Shown here: positions 21,126-31,474 of the stretch, piece after piece | Layout of the letters: each line of letters begins with the position of its first letter | Position numbering within the stretch: the first letter of the stretch is position 1 | Source of the DNA: Forficula auricularia | Lineage: Eukaryota > Arthropoda > Insecta > Dermaptera > Forficulidae | DNA length: 64,000 bases | Assembly: GCA_024734495.1 (NCBI GenBank) | Contig: JALMQS010000556.1 | Span: forward strand, 1,364,001-1,428,000 | Direction: 5' to 3' | The notes under the pieces: generated by a model | Database searches by the model: none | Seen by the model: the letters and a program-made list of their open reading frames with translations, nothing else | Told to the model about the DNA's origin: nothing | Program-made: the position numbers and the translations under genes

Positions 21126-22651
21126 ATATTTCCAATCACTGACCTCCATTTGATCTCTTTAAGCAAATGAAAGATCAAACCGTCATCGCTGTCGTAAGCA
21201 CATCATTATTAAGTACGAGCTTTTCGGGCATGTCTTCGGCACGCCCTCGAAGCTCGGCCCTCCGGGCTGGTGGCCTGGCGGGCAGCGTCTCGGTCCAAAA
21301 ATTTTATTCCTCTTAAAAAACCACACTCCAAATGTATAACTGTAAACTCCCGAAAATACATAGTCTCTTAAAAGTTTCCCCTCATTTTCGTCCTGACACA
21401 GCTACAGAAATGAGACTCTAGATATGAATCTGGAAGTATTTTTTTTTCTATAATATACAGCATTGTGATATTTTTTGTGTGGAAATAGATTTATTTAAAT
21501 AAGTGGGATCGTGTGAGGAGGAGAATTATATTGTATCATTTTTTTAAAATTTGGGATCGATAATCGATATAAGGCTCCAAATATTTCAAAGCGATCAGGT
21601 GTTGTTTATATGACAGGCTGCTCTGCTCCAGTATTGCCATGAGAAACTCATATAGGGCATGCGTGTCTTTCAATTTTGTAAAAAATCAAAAAATCAAAAT
21701 TTAACAAAATTTCGATTTTTAAAAAATTATAAAAAAAGTGGCAAATTATTAAAAAATAATCAAATGATATATAAAATATAAATCAAATAAGATGTGATTA
21801 ATTTCTTCTTCTGTGCGAAAAGAAAAGCGAATTGAATATTTAATTTTTGAGTGGTGGGGGGGGGGGGCAGGAATAATTATCAATATATTTAATGTTTCTT
21901 AATTTTAAATCAATTGGAGTCTTTCATTTCAAATTACAATAATATTTCAAATTTCCCGCAAATATACCGACGGCATCAGCGCTCCCTGCAGGCAGCATTA
22001 CGTTTGGGTTGCTGCAAATTAATCTGGACTATTATATATATTATAGATTATTTTTAAAGTTATTACTTTTGCTATTATAGATTTTAAATTATCTATATTA
22101 TACAGCTAACGTTAGTTTAATCAATATGGTTCAAAATATGTATAAAAAATTATTCCAAATTTAATTCACCCTTTCAAAGGGGTAAGTGATCTAGTGGAGG
22201 GTGGTAGCTGATAACTGATAAGCGACCAGAATGCCAAGAACAAAGTGAATAAAAAACGATAAGGCAGCAGAAAGGAAAGCGATAGTTTTTCTTAATATTT
22301 GAATGTCTGTCTCTCCCACCTGGCTTCTCGAAGGCAATCTTCTTGAATAATGTTGTTTTTATCCAATAAAAAAATATGAAATATGTGTTACGAACGAACG
22401 CCTTAATAGAATATATCAAATTATATTTAATAAAATGAAAGCCAGCCTCCAGATGAAAACATTCAGCAAATCTACACGGTATTAAATAAAAAGGGTACAA
22501 TATTTTAAAAGAATATAACTAATACAGAAATAAATAAAAGCGGCTAAGGGTGAGATCTACTGGGAATTAGCAACATTCATACTAATATTTTACTTATGTG
22601 ATTTCATCAACCTAATTTAGACTAAAGTAGCTGTTAAATTAATTTATAACT
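21126..22651. other. Stretch without gene; short GC-rich segment at 21210-21300
   Basis: 21218-21256 forms an imperfect hairpin (GAGCTTTTCGGGC with GCCCTCGAAGCTC) followed by CTCGGCCCTCCGGGCTGG. Its origin is unknown. A G13 run lies at 21855. Nothing else is supported. Confidence 0.4.
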
Positions 22652-22942
22652 AAATTGAAAAGATTTAGTTTGCCCAGACTAGAGAAGTTGTTGATTCTTA
22701 AAGATAAAAAATAATCAATGGGGGTCGAGTGGATAACGGACATGACTTCTAATCAAGCTAGCGCGGGTCCAAGCCCGACTGGCTGCGATCCGACTTTAAT
22801 CTGATCCATACATAATTGAGGAAAAATTAATTTATATATAGTATTTTAAAATGGCTAATGGTTAAACCAAGAAAGCAAAAAAAAGAGAATATTAAAAATC
22901 AATGAGGTTATACACTGCTTGATGCAAATAAACATATCGATA
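22652..22942. repeat. Left half of palindromic family A, split by a SINE
   Basis: AATTGAAAAGATTTAGTTTG and GAAGTTGTTGATTCTTAAAG at the left, and GAGGTTATACACTGCTTGAT plus GCAAATAAACATATCGA after the SINE, are the family A outer end. It stops where the hAT-like MITE at 22951 was inserted. Confidence 0.7.
22721..22896 (+). mobile_element. tRNA-Arg-like SINE
   Basis: The 5' part is tRNA-like: GGGGTCGAGTGGATAACGG (A-box region), GACTTCTAATCAAG (anticodon arm with TCT, as in tRNA-Arg), and GCGGGTCCAAGCCCG (B box, slightly degenerate). A 110-bp AT-rich body with an A-rich end follows. AATCAATG flanks it directly (22713-22720, 22897-22904). It is not a functional tRNA. Confidence 0.75.
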
Positions 22943-23034
22943 CCTTAGACCGAGGGATGAACCGCGACCTAAAATCGTGTACACCTACTTCCACTTCCAC
23001 TTTCATTTCCAAGTAGAAGACAATAGATGACAAT

Positions 23035-24042
23035 TTTTTTTTTTTTTGTGGAGGGGAAATCCGTAATGGACACCTCTTCATGGGTAGTGTAGGACTCCTA
23101 CCGACTAAAACCCCTCCATTCCCCGATTCACCCTACCCCGGAACCGCTATTTGCATTACTTCAGGGTAGGCAGGTAGTCCTCCTTATCACCCGGTATCCT
23201 TGGCGGTTAATATCTCCCTGCAGAGGTCCGATATCGCTTTCCAGCTTCCATCGTCCCTCGTCATTAAAGTTATAAAATTCTCAACCGAGAGCTTCGAGTC
23301 GAGTCGCTCCTCTGTACGAACTCTAATATCGTTCCATTGGGCACAGTCGAATATTGTGTGTTTCGGAGAGTCTGGAGTATCACACACACTACATTTCTCG
23401 TCTTCTTTGATTCCCATTTTTTTCAAATAGGTCCCAAATTTACCATGGCTTAGGACCTGAGTTATATAGAAGTCTATGTTTTTATTTTTATGTTGACACC
23501 ACACCTTCACATTCGGTATTAGTTGGTGGGTCCATCTACCCTCTAGGGCGTTATCCCACCTATTCTGCCATCTTTGGAATAGCCATTCTCTATTCATTGG
23601 TCGCGATGCTGGTTCAGCTCCAAAATTGTAGGATCTTTCTGACACTAATAGATCAATTGGGGGCACCGAAGCAAGAACTTGGATTGCGACTGTCGACACA
23701 GTTCTGTATGCACAGCATACTCTAATAAGGGAGCTCCTTTGAGTTCTCATCAAGAGGCAATTGTACTTTTTGGTCTTGAGTACGTCTACCCACACTGGAG
23801 CTGCATACAGAATCACTGAGGTAACCACGCAGTTGAGGACTCTCCTTTTGCTCGTGCTAGGGCCGTTTACATTTGGCATTATTCTTTGTAGTGCCATTGC
23901 GCTCCTACACGCTTTACTAGCTGTCTTGACTATATGTTGACCCCATTTTAGACTTCCGTCAATTATGACGCCCAAATATTTGATGCTGTTTTTTGGCTGC
24001 ATTGGTATTCCCCCTACATTTACCGTCATGTCAGAAGTCATG
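23035..24042 (-). mobile_element. R1/LOA-like LINE, 5'-truncated insertion
   Basis: Flanked by the exact 11-bp duplication TAGATGACAAT (23024-23034, 24043-24053). The poly-A tail appears as T at 23034-23047. About 1 kb remains: the end of the reverse-transcriptase ORF and a 150-bp 3' UTR. Confidence 0.9.
23187..24041 (-). CDS. LINE reverse transcriptase C-terminal part, uninterrupted frame
   Basis: A 284-codon open frame covering the RT thumb and C-terminal domain. Visible are SIKYLGVIIDGSLKWGQHI near residue 19, VVTSVILYAAPVWVDVLK near 73, RVCCAYRTVSTVA near 107, RWQNRWDNALEGRWTHQLIP near 156, and a zinc-knuckle-like CSVCDTPDSPKHTIFDC near 218. This order is typical of R1/LOA-type elements. 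Palm and YADD residues are lost with the 5' truncation, so no activity is expected. The intact frame and exact TSD suggest a young insertion. The ATG is an internal methionine of the original ORF. Confidence 0.9.
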   Translation of the reverse strand: MTSDMTVNVGGIPMQPKNSIKYLGVIIDGSLKWGQHIVKTASKACRSAMALQRIMPNVNGPSTSKRRVLNCVVTSVILYAAPVWVDVLKTKKYNCLLMRTQRSSLIRVCCAYRTVSTVAIQVLASVPPIDLLVSERSYNFGAEPASRPMNREWLFQRWQNRWDNALEGRWTHQLIPNVKVWCQHKNKNIDFYITQVLSHGKFGTYLKKMGIKEDEKCSVCDTPDSPKHTIFDCAQWNDIRVRTEERLDSKLSVENFITLMTRDDGSWKAISDLCREILTAKDTG

Positions 24043-24193
24043 TAGATGACAATAGATTATCTAATGAATTCCAAAGTAATTCCAAATAATTCCAAAGACG
24101 GTGTACACCTAATTCTAATCGCGGTTCACCCTCGCCTTAGACATATCCTATGGACATAGCTCATTTGTGCTCTAATCTATCAATTTATCTACT

Positions 24194-24577
24194 TATATTG
24201 AAAGTTTTTGCCGAGAGTAGCAGAATTTTTATAAATTGAAGGAGACAATAAAAGAGTGTGTCTTCTGCTGGAATTAAAATTTTATTTATTTATAACGAGA
24301 CTATAGTTTCGAGGGCTTTGCCCTCTTCATCAGTCTATTACAATGTATTCACAGGAATTAATTTATGAATGAAAGATTAAAATCTTTCGTGTGGTTAGGT
24401 TAAGAAAATATACAGTGTGGGCAAGTTAAGAATTGAAATTTATACTTGTTTTATTATTTTGACTGTAGGTGGCGTTCGTGAAGTTTATATTATTATTATT
24501 ATATTATACTATAGTCTCGTTATAAATAAATAAAATTTATAATTCCAGCAGAAGACACACTCTTTTATTGTCTCCTT
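24194..24577. mobile_element. Palindromic family E, copy 1
   Basis: Flanked by CAATTTATCTACT (24181-24193, 24578-24590). Outer block TTTGCCGAGAGTAGCAGAAT is at the left only; AGGAGACAATAAAAGAGTGT and TCTTCTGCTGGAATT are mirrored on the right. The minus-strand core at 24299-24341 reads CTGATGA, extra A, GAGGGC/GCCCTC, GAA, ACTATAGT, C. The right arm kept only ACTATAGTC. A 150-bp unpaired centre is unique to this copy. Confidence 0.85.
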
Positions 24578-24829
24578 CAATTTATCTACTCGTATATATG
24601 TGAATATATACAAATCGTATATAAAAAACAATATTAAGACGTTTATTTAAAATTCAAACGTTTCAAGAAAATTTTTCCCTTTATTAGTGGAATTTTAAGA
24701 AATTGGATAAAATAGTTAAAGCTCATATTCATTTTTTAAAGTATTTGTCAAATTACTTAAAATTTCTTTAATTAAATATAAGCATTATATTTATTTTTTT
24801 AAAGACATTATTGTATCCCTAGTAGCACA

Positions 24830-24918
24830 ATGTTTCAAACTAAATAGTCCCTATATAGATTCTCGAAATCTAGAAGACTTTATATAGTTACTATATAGTT
24901 TGAAACATTGTGCTACTA
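24830..24918. mobile_element. MITE family Q, copy 2
   Basis: TAGTAGCACAATGTTTCAAA and its inverse at 24899-24918 form ~28-bp TIRs around a ~35-bp centre. Confidence 0.8.
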
Positions 24919-25154
24919 AGGATATATCGACATGGGAAGGGATGTGACTCGATACCCAAATTATGCAAATAAATTTGTAAATTTTATTTTGTAAATAAAA
25001 ACAATTTGTTAAAAAAAAAAAAAAAAAAATTAAAGCAACTATTTTTTCAAATTTTTTCAAATTGCATTGTAAAGGAAGAAATTCTCCCGAAACGTTTGGG
25101 ATTTAAAATAAATATTTTAAGAATGTTTTCTATCGCTACTATCTGTGATTTATC

Positions 25155-25205
25155 TTTTATATACAAATTAGGAAAAGACATTCCATTGGCATTCGATGTT
25201 TGGAA
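25155..25205. repeat. Internal fragment of foldback family B
   Basis: ATTAGGAAAAGACATTCCAT followed by TGGCATTCGATG resembles 20160-20195. Confidence 0.5.
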
Positions 25206-25247
25206 ATTTTCACAAATCTAAACCTACAAAATAGTATAATTAAAATA

Positions 25248-25412
25248 CGAGTGGTGAACCGCGACCTAATATCGTGTACACCTACTTCCACTTCCACTTT
25301 TATTTCCAATTAGAAGACAATAGATGAAGGGGAATCATCTAATGAATTCCAAAATAATGCCTCATAATTCCAATGACGTGTACACCTAATTTCAATCTCG
25401 GTTCACCCCTCG
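25248..25412. mobile_element. hAT-like MITE family D, copy 2
   Basis: 165 bp, ends CGAGTGGTGAACCGCGACC and GGTTCACCCCTCG, exact 8-bp duplication TTAAAATA (25240-25247, 25413-25420). Confidence 0.9.
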
Positions 25413-25439
25413 TTAAAATATATATGGTTTGACTATGTC

Positions 25440-25825
25440 TGTAGATATAGAATCAAGTGACATAAATAATGTTTTAATGATAAAGTTTAAATCTTGGAGT
25501 AAAAATTTGGTAACGCACAGAGTAACAGACAGACTAAAAGACATTTTGACAAAACAATTATTATCTTGAAAAATATAATTTTTTCGATGTTCACTTATTA
25601 GGGCTTTTTTGTAGAGCGAAATGCCATGGTTTCGCTCAATTTTTTTAATCAAAATAGTTTCAGCCGTTTTTGAGATATTTTGAAAAAAAAAGAAGGAAAA
25701 AACCCACTTATTTCATGCACGATTACAATACTTGACCATACTCTGTATGGTAAAGTAATAATATACTCAATTATAATTTCATGCACGATTAATACTTGAC
25801 CATACCCTTTATGATAAAGTAAAAA
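25440..25825 (-). repeat. Repeat family I, copy 2 (partial)
   Basis: The reverse complement contains ACTTGACCATACCC inverted start, TTGAGCGAAACCATGGCATT, ATAAGTGAACATCGAAAAAA and TGTCTGTTACTCTGTGCGTT. The start block is duplicated (25732-25756 and 25783-25820). The internal tandem units and right end are missing. Confidence 0.75.
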
Positions 25826-26317
25826 TTGTACGTATACACGTATGCTAGCGAAATTTTCTAGAAAATCGGCTGGGATAAAGTAGGTACATAGTTCACAATG
25901 CCATTTCAAGATCTACCCATTCAAAATGGGTAACTAAGTAAATAAACACATGTAATAAATACCTTATTAATCTTGAAATAAGGCCCTAGATAAATTAATT
26001 TATCTACTATGGTTAAGCTTCCGTGAGCTGGGTGTTTAATTAAGTTATCAACAATTAAATTATATAATACACCCCCCATGATAATCCATTCGTATATTAT
26101 AAGAATATTATTTGAACAAAGAGTTTGACTGACGAGTGAATTTCGTTGAAAGAGCAGAAGGAAGGAAGGAAGTTGGTTGGGTCAGAGAATGTTGAAATTT
26201 GGCCAGGGGCCTCAGGCAAGACCATCATTCGAGCACGCAAACATACTAGACTAAAGAGCCTTTCAAGAGGTGAAGGGTTGCGTGCTATTTAGATTTCATA
26301 TTTTCCCATTGTCTCAA
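25826..26317. other. Stretch without recognised features
   Basis: 26140-26300 is less AT-rich and unique in the window. No open frame of note. Confidence 0.4.
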
Positions 26318-26430
26318 ATAATCAACTTACCCGATAACAATCTATAGAAGAAGAATTTGACTTGTGAGGAACTCTCTCAGTCTTCTAACCGAGAACAAAA
26401 AGTCGTCAACTTACCTGGAACAAAGATAAT
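26318..26430 (-). promoter_or_regulatory. Candidate recursive splice site with downstream 5' splice site (site 1)
   Basis: On the minus strand TTATCTTTGTTCCAG is followed at once by GTAAGTTGAC (junction 26415/26414): a polypyrimidine tract, an AG acceptor and a consensus donor with no bases between them, the recursive-splicing pattern. 84 bases further comes ATTGTTATCGG then GTAAGTTGAT (26330 and down), a strong second donor that would define a cryptic exon. No frame is open through these 84 bases. A related copy is at 50466-50575. Confidence 0.45.
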
Positions 26431-26789
26431 AATTAGGTTAGAACGAAATGTTTGTGAAATAATGGCATAGGTTACATTAGTTATCATCATTGTCATAAGA
26501 ACATCTATCAGTCCAAAGTTTATCCACCAATTCCTGGTACTTCTCTAAGAGTTTCAAATCCTATATTCTTCAATTGAAAAGTTTATATGCTATATTCTTC
26601 ATTATATGAGGAAATTATTATAATCTAGGTTTTTTCTCCAATTTGAAAAATTCCCTCTTAAATCATCCGTGTCTAAAGAATGCTCTAACATCGGAGATCT
26701 GCTTTTCGCCAAATTTATCTACAAATTGCACATTTAATTGATGTTTCAATTAAAGTAAAAAAAAAATTTTTAATTTAAGAAACTTTTAA

Positions 26790-26931
26790 AATTTAAAAAT
26801 ATAAAATTCTAGGTAGGTTTCACAAAAAAATAAAAGACAAGATGCTTGTTTACCATGACTCTACAACTCTACATATATTTCGGGGTATATTAGCTTCTCT
26901 GTGAACTCCTGAAGATGGTAAAATTGAAAAG
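26790..26931. repeat. Partial G-type palindromic element
   Basis: AATTCTAGGTAGGTTTCACA, TTTCGGGGTATATTAGC and CTCCTGAAGATGG match 18300-18460. It is cut by the family A fragment at 26932. Confidence 0.6.
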
Positions 26932-27120
26932 TTTTTATTTTGCCGAGAGTAGCAGAGTTGTTGATTCATAAAGAGAAACAAAGAGGTTGTTTTCTGCTTG
27001 ATGCAAATGAACATACACACATATATTATTTATTTGTTTGAGACTATAGTTTCGAATGCTTGGCCTTCATCATAGGTCTTTTTGAATTATAAATATTATT
27101 TTTCATGGGGTCAATTTTTA
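26932..27120. repeat. Palindromic family A, single half
   Basis: Runs from AAATTGAAAAGTTTTTATTT through the outer block and the minus-strand core (27040-27095, with CTATGATGA and GAAGGCCAAGCATTC, one stem mismatch) to CATGGGGTCAATTTT. The second arm is absent. Confidence 0.75.
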
Positions 27121-27949
27121 AAAGAAAACTTCGTGTTATGGAAAAATAAATTGGTGTGGTACTATTATAATTTAAATAATATAAGTATGAAGGTATTAAA
27201 CTTTGGTTTTGAGTAAATTTGATTTTAGATGTGAAATTATTTGATTAGTAATTTGTATTTGTAAAATTTGAATAAAACAGTTTAAAAAGATACATTTTGT
27301 TTTTACTTACACCTCATTGTAATTTTATGATGTTATAGACTTGATTATTGTTCCACAATAGATTTAATAGATTGCCCATTATTGGGGACCCATTACTGGT
27401 ACGTTGGATAAAATACTGGCCCATTATCGGTGCACCAGGTTAGTTATGGTAAATATTTTATTTTTTATTTTTGTCAATGCAACCAGAGTATTAAAATTGC
27501 GGTTACGGGTGTAGGACAGATAATAGAATGACAGGTAAAAATTTGGACCAGTTTGCTTAATTTTACAGCAGTGGAAACTCAGTTTTACTTCAATTTTTCT
27601 CTTAGATGGCCCATTACTGGAGCGTTTACCTTAACTTGAATATTTTCCAGATTCTTTACTATTTCTCTAAAATTTGTTTTAGTCTAAGTCTCTAATTGGT
27701 ATAAAACAATGTTCCAATAAAACAATTTTAATTAAATAATATCACAAATAAAATTTTCGTATATATAATTTCTGCATCGCTATCTATTCAGAATCATAAC
27801 ACTTCCTTAAGTAACACATAACAGTACCTTAAGTAAAAATCATCTTCATATTGTCAACAAACCAAAAATAAATTGGTCTTAAGAACTCAGCCTCATCTGA
27901 ATTAATATCCAAAATCTTAATTGTATCTACGGCATAAGATTTCGCGACA
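27121..27949. other. Stretch without gene
   Basis: CCCATTATTGGGGACCCATTACTGG and related CCCATTA(T/C) blocks at 27375-27430 and 27608 form a loose local repeat. Confidence 0.4.
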
Positions 27950-28447
27950 TTTCAGCCCCCGACAAAATAGTCCCGACAAAACATCCCCCGACAAAATATC
28001 CCCTGACAAAATTTCCCACGACAAAATATCATTCAGACAAAATATCTCATGACAAAATAACCCTTCCCCGCTTGAATCTTATGAATAATAATGCAAATCG
28101 ACTCCGGTTCGGTTAATATATATTAACCGAACCTCCGAAAGTTTAGTCCGGACGGGGTGTGTTACGGGCTCCCATTTTTTTTCTAATCAAACACACATTG
28201 AAAACCGAACCAGCCAATCGTCGAGCGGGGTGTGTTGGGGCTCCCATTTTTTCCTAGTCAAACACAGATTGAAGACCGAACAGCCAATCGAACTATGATT
28301 ATAAGCTTCTCACTTAATCTCTTTTGTATTCTCCCTTATACTGGGGAATATTTTGTCAGAAGATATTTAGTCGGGGGATATTTTGTCCTTGGGATATTTT
28401 GTCCTTGGGATATTTTGTCCTTTGTATATTTTGTCGGAGGCTGAAAA
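27950..28447. mobile_element. Inverted element with minisatellite termini (M)
   Basis: Left end TTTCAGCCCCCGACAAAATA starts about seven ~16-bp units of CCCGACAAAATAT; the right end is an inverted set ending ATTTTGTCGGAGGCTGAAA. The centre has two ~75-bp direct repeats (from about 28150 and 28222) with GGGGTGTGTT, GGGCTCCCATTTTTT and CCAGCCAATCG. No coding sequence. Confidence 0.8.
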
Positions 28448-28958
28448 CGCGCGGTACCACGGCATAATGGAATGCCGATGATTCCCGTTTAATCAAATTA
28501 TTTGAGGGGTCCCAAAAACGCTGACATTCCACCATGATAATATGTCTTTTAATGAGAGACTACATTCGAGAATGACAGTTTTAAGTAGAAAGAAAATCCT
28601 ATCCCCGATGAGTGATTTTGCTATGAGGTCTACAGTATCTTCTGTAGAACTCGACTATACACAGTTTTAATATATTTATTTATTTATTTCTCATTTATAC
28701 CCTTTTGGGGTTTTGGATTCATTGATTTTACACCAAATAAAAATAAATAAAATACATAGTTTTAATACTAATCAAGTTACATTTTTTCTTGAGGGGGTTT
28801 TCAGGAAAATAAATAAATAAATTGTAATTCATCATTTAAATCTCATCTCGAAAGTATAGTTTAGTGTGGTCGAAACACTTTGTGGAAGATAATTAATACA
28901 TGTAAGCTGAACTTTAAAAATGCATAATAGGTAGATATATTATTCAAGATATATAGAA
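28448..28958. other. Stretch without recognised features
   Basis: 28530-28660 is less AT-rich. (TTTA)n lies at 28670-28690. No gene. Confidence 0.4.
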
Positions 28959-29209
28959 TTAAATTGAAAGTTTTTTTGCCGAGGGTAGCAGAATTTTTAT
29001 ATATTGAAGGAGACAATAAAATAGTGTGTCTTCTGCTGGAATTATAAATTTTATTTATAACGAGACTATAGTTTCGAGGGCTTTGCCCTCTTCATTAGTC
29101 TATTATAATTGATTGATGAAGAGGGCAAAGCCCTCGAAACTATAGACTCGTTATAAATAACATTTATAATTCCAGCAGAAGACGCACTTTTATTGTATCC
29201 TTCAACATA
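28959..29209. mobile_element. Palindromic family E, copy 2
   Basis: Flanked by ATATATAGAA (28949-28958, 29210-29219). Both arms carry the GAGGGC/GCCCTC core: minus strand at 29064-29105, plus strand at 29112-29152 (TTGATGA, extra A, GAAAC, ACTATAG, then A replacing T). The two cores are only about 10 bases apart at the centre. Confidence 0.85.
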
Positions 29210-30058
29210 ATATATAGAACTATTAAGATATTGTGAATTTAATTAGAATTCACCAATTTGTCATCTAATAAAGACATTTATCGCCAGAATATATTTGCTA
29301 TTCACCGATAGTGAACGCCACTAGTGCTTGCTGATTTTCGACAATAATAAATCCAAGAATATTTTTATAAAAAATAATATTTATTTCTGCTGAAACATTG
29401 CATGAAATATATTGCAGTAATTTTGGTGTCACTCTGGTTCGTCCCTTTAGCTAGTTGATACCTTTGTTTTTGTTTATGACACGCTTTTTATTAATTTTTC
29501 TTTTTTCTAATTTAACCATTTTACAATGTTGAAGACAAATAGTCTCGCTATTTTTATATTTATTTATTATTTGTAATTTATATATAAATGTAGATTAGCA
29601 ATATTGGCAATAAATAAAATAAATAAATAAATAAATAATAAATGTAATCCATCACTGCCTTTTTTTCTGTATTTTTTTATCACGATAATTAACTTCGGAC
29701 ACGAATATTAGCTTACGGAAATAAATAGTATTAGCTATAATCAACCATGCTCGAAAGACAAGACACGAAAGACTTAAACGTTTGTTTTTTCCTCAAGATT
29801 TTATCCAGCTAATTTTTATTTCCGTTATTAAACATTCTCTCTTTTTTTTTTAATCATAAATTTGCTTTAATTTAAATATTATATATATACCTATCAGTGG
29901 CATGCGGTCCATGGATGCTGTGGATCCGACACATCGCTAAATTTTCATTTAGAGTATTTTCATAAATTCAGGAGGATCTTTAAATTTTCAAATTATTATC
30001 CGTTATTTCAAATATTTCTATAAAAAAACATTTTCTCTTAAAGTCATAATTAAAAACT
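29210..30058. other. AT-rich stretch with (AAAT)n
   Basis: (AAAT)n at about 29610-29640. No gene. Confidence 0.5.
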
Positions 30059-30665
30059 TATATATCTAAATTTTTTGAGGATACAAATTCTCTTTGATAT
30101 AGGTGTTAGTTTTATTCTTTTTTGTCAAAAATGCACATTTTTATCTTTTATTTTTTTTAATTTCCTGTTACCCAGGAACGTTTCGACATTTACAAATATG
30201 TCATCTTCAGCCTTGGAACAATCTTAAGATGGGAAAATTCCCCTCACATCGAAATTATCACAATATGTAACATTATTCTTTTGCCCAACAATTATTTTTG
30301 CATAAACATTCAAATTCAATGACTCTTTCATAAATCACTCACAGTTAGTCCTGGACAAATAGAATTTGAATTGGACTAACTGTGAGTGATTTATGAAAGA
30401 GTCATTGAATTTGAATGATTATGCAAAAATAATTATTGGGCAGAAGGATAATGTTACATATTGTGATAATTTTGAAGTGAGGAGTTTTTCCAATCTTAAG
30501 ATTGTTCCAAGGCTGAAGATGATATATTTGTAAATGTCGAAACGTTCCTGGGCAACAAAAATTAAAGAAAAATAAAAGATAAAATTGTGGTTTTTTTTGT
30601 CAAAAAATTATAAAACTAACACCTATTTAAAAGAGAATTTTATCCTCAAAAAATTTAGATATATA
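30059..30665. mobile_element. Long palindrome K (two ~285-bp arms)
   Basis: The arms begin TATATATCTAAATTTTTT and end with its inverse, around a ~25-base unpaired centre near 30350. Pairing is above 90 percent by eye. Each arm has an ACGU-type hammerhead-like core: minus 30176-30216 and plus 30510-30548. No frame. Confidence 0.88.
30510..30548 (+). ncRNA. Hammerhead-like core, right arm of palindrome K
   Basis: Stem I AGG/CCT (3 bp), CTGAAGA 30513-30519, extra T, stem II GATAT...ATGTC (GACAT/ATGTC in the other arm, fully paired), GAA, ACGT, T at the cleavage position. Confidence 0.65.
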
Positions 30666-31009
30666 GAAATATATATAAATAGAAAATTCTCAGAATTAAT
30701 CAAGAAATTAAAAACTTAATTTTTATTTAATCTCAATTTTCGCAGAGAATTTTATAAACTCTGGAAAAATTAATTTAGCAAGAAAAATATAAAGATTAAA
30801 TGGTTGTATAGAGAATCACAAACGATTAGGTTCTTGAAATAATTAGAAAAAAACGAAAGAACACTGTGGATAAAATAAATAAAAAATGAAATTTTCAGAT
30901 GATAGGACATAGGTAAATATCCGAGATTTGTATGAGATATTTTAGAGGGCGAAATGGAAAGAAAAAAGAAAAGAGAAGAAGAATTGCATAGATTGGATTC
31001 CCCAGATAA

Positions 31010-31091
31010 TGAAAAGATTAGTTTAGTATAAATGGTTGCGTCAAACCAGTCTTAGGGATGTATAGTCCATGATGATGATGATGATGATGAA
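31010..31091 (+). mobile_element. Probable LINE 3' end with (GAT)n tail
   Basis: GGTTGCGTCAAACCAGTC and GGATGTATAGTCC precede seven GAT units (31068-31090). RTE-type LINEs commonly end in such short repeats. The 5' limit is unclear; upstream codons are not convincing. Confidence 0.45.
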
Positions 31092-31169
31092 AAATAAATT
31101 AGTAATTTATATACTTATGGAATGAGATTGAAAAGAATACTATGGGTTTAGAAATAATTATTAATTAAC

Positions 31170-31345
31170 TCTAACATTTATAGTGAAATTAATTAAATTA
31201 ATTAATTAATAATTAATAATAATTAGTCATTAATTAATTATTATTATTAATTATTAATATAATTATTATTAATTAATTATTATTAACAATTAATTAATAA
31301 TAATTAATAATTAATAATTAATTAATAAATTAATTAATTAAAAAA
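31170..31345. repeat. (TTAA/TAAT)n low-complexity block
   Basis: Nearly pure A/T made of ATTAATTA-type units, self-complementary at every register. Confidence 0.8.
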
Positions 31346-31474
31346 ATAACATTTATAGTGAAACATATTAAACACAGGAGTTTTTTAACGGGTTATAGTG
31401 GTGTTTCACAAAGAGGAAATAAAAATTAAAAAATTAACTCATTCAAAGATTTTTTCATATATTATTAATGAATA

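Larger units (their letters stand above)
22951..24134. mobile_element. hAT-like MITE family D, copy 1, holding a LINE
   Basis: Ends CGAGGGATGAACCGCGACC and GCGGTTCACCCTCG; exact 8-bp duplication CCTTAGAC (22943-22950, 24135-24142). Removing the LINE leaves about 165 bp that align with 25248-25412 and 51381-51543. Ends and 8-bp TSD indicate hAT. Confidence 0.9.

Noticed and set aside
22174..22500. 108-codon minus-strand frame
   Set aside because: Aromatic-rich peptide of the kind that AT-rich DNA gives by chance; no family resemblance.
23200..23430. 76-codon plus-strand frame
   Set aside because: Antisense shadow of the LINE frame at 23187-24041.
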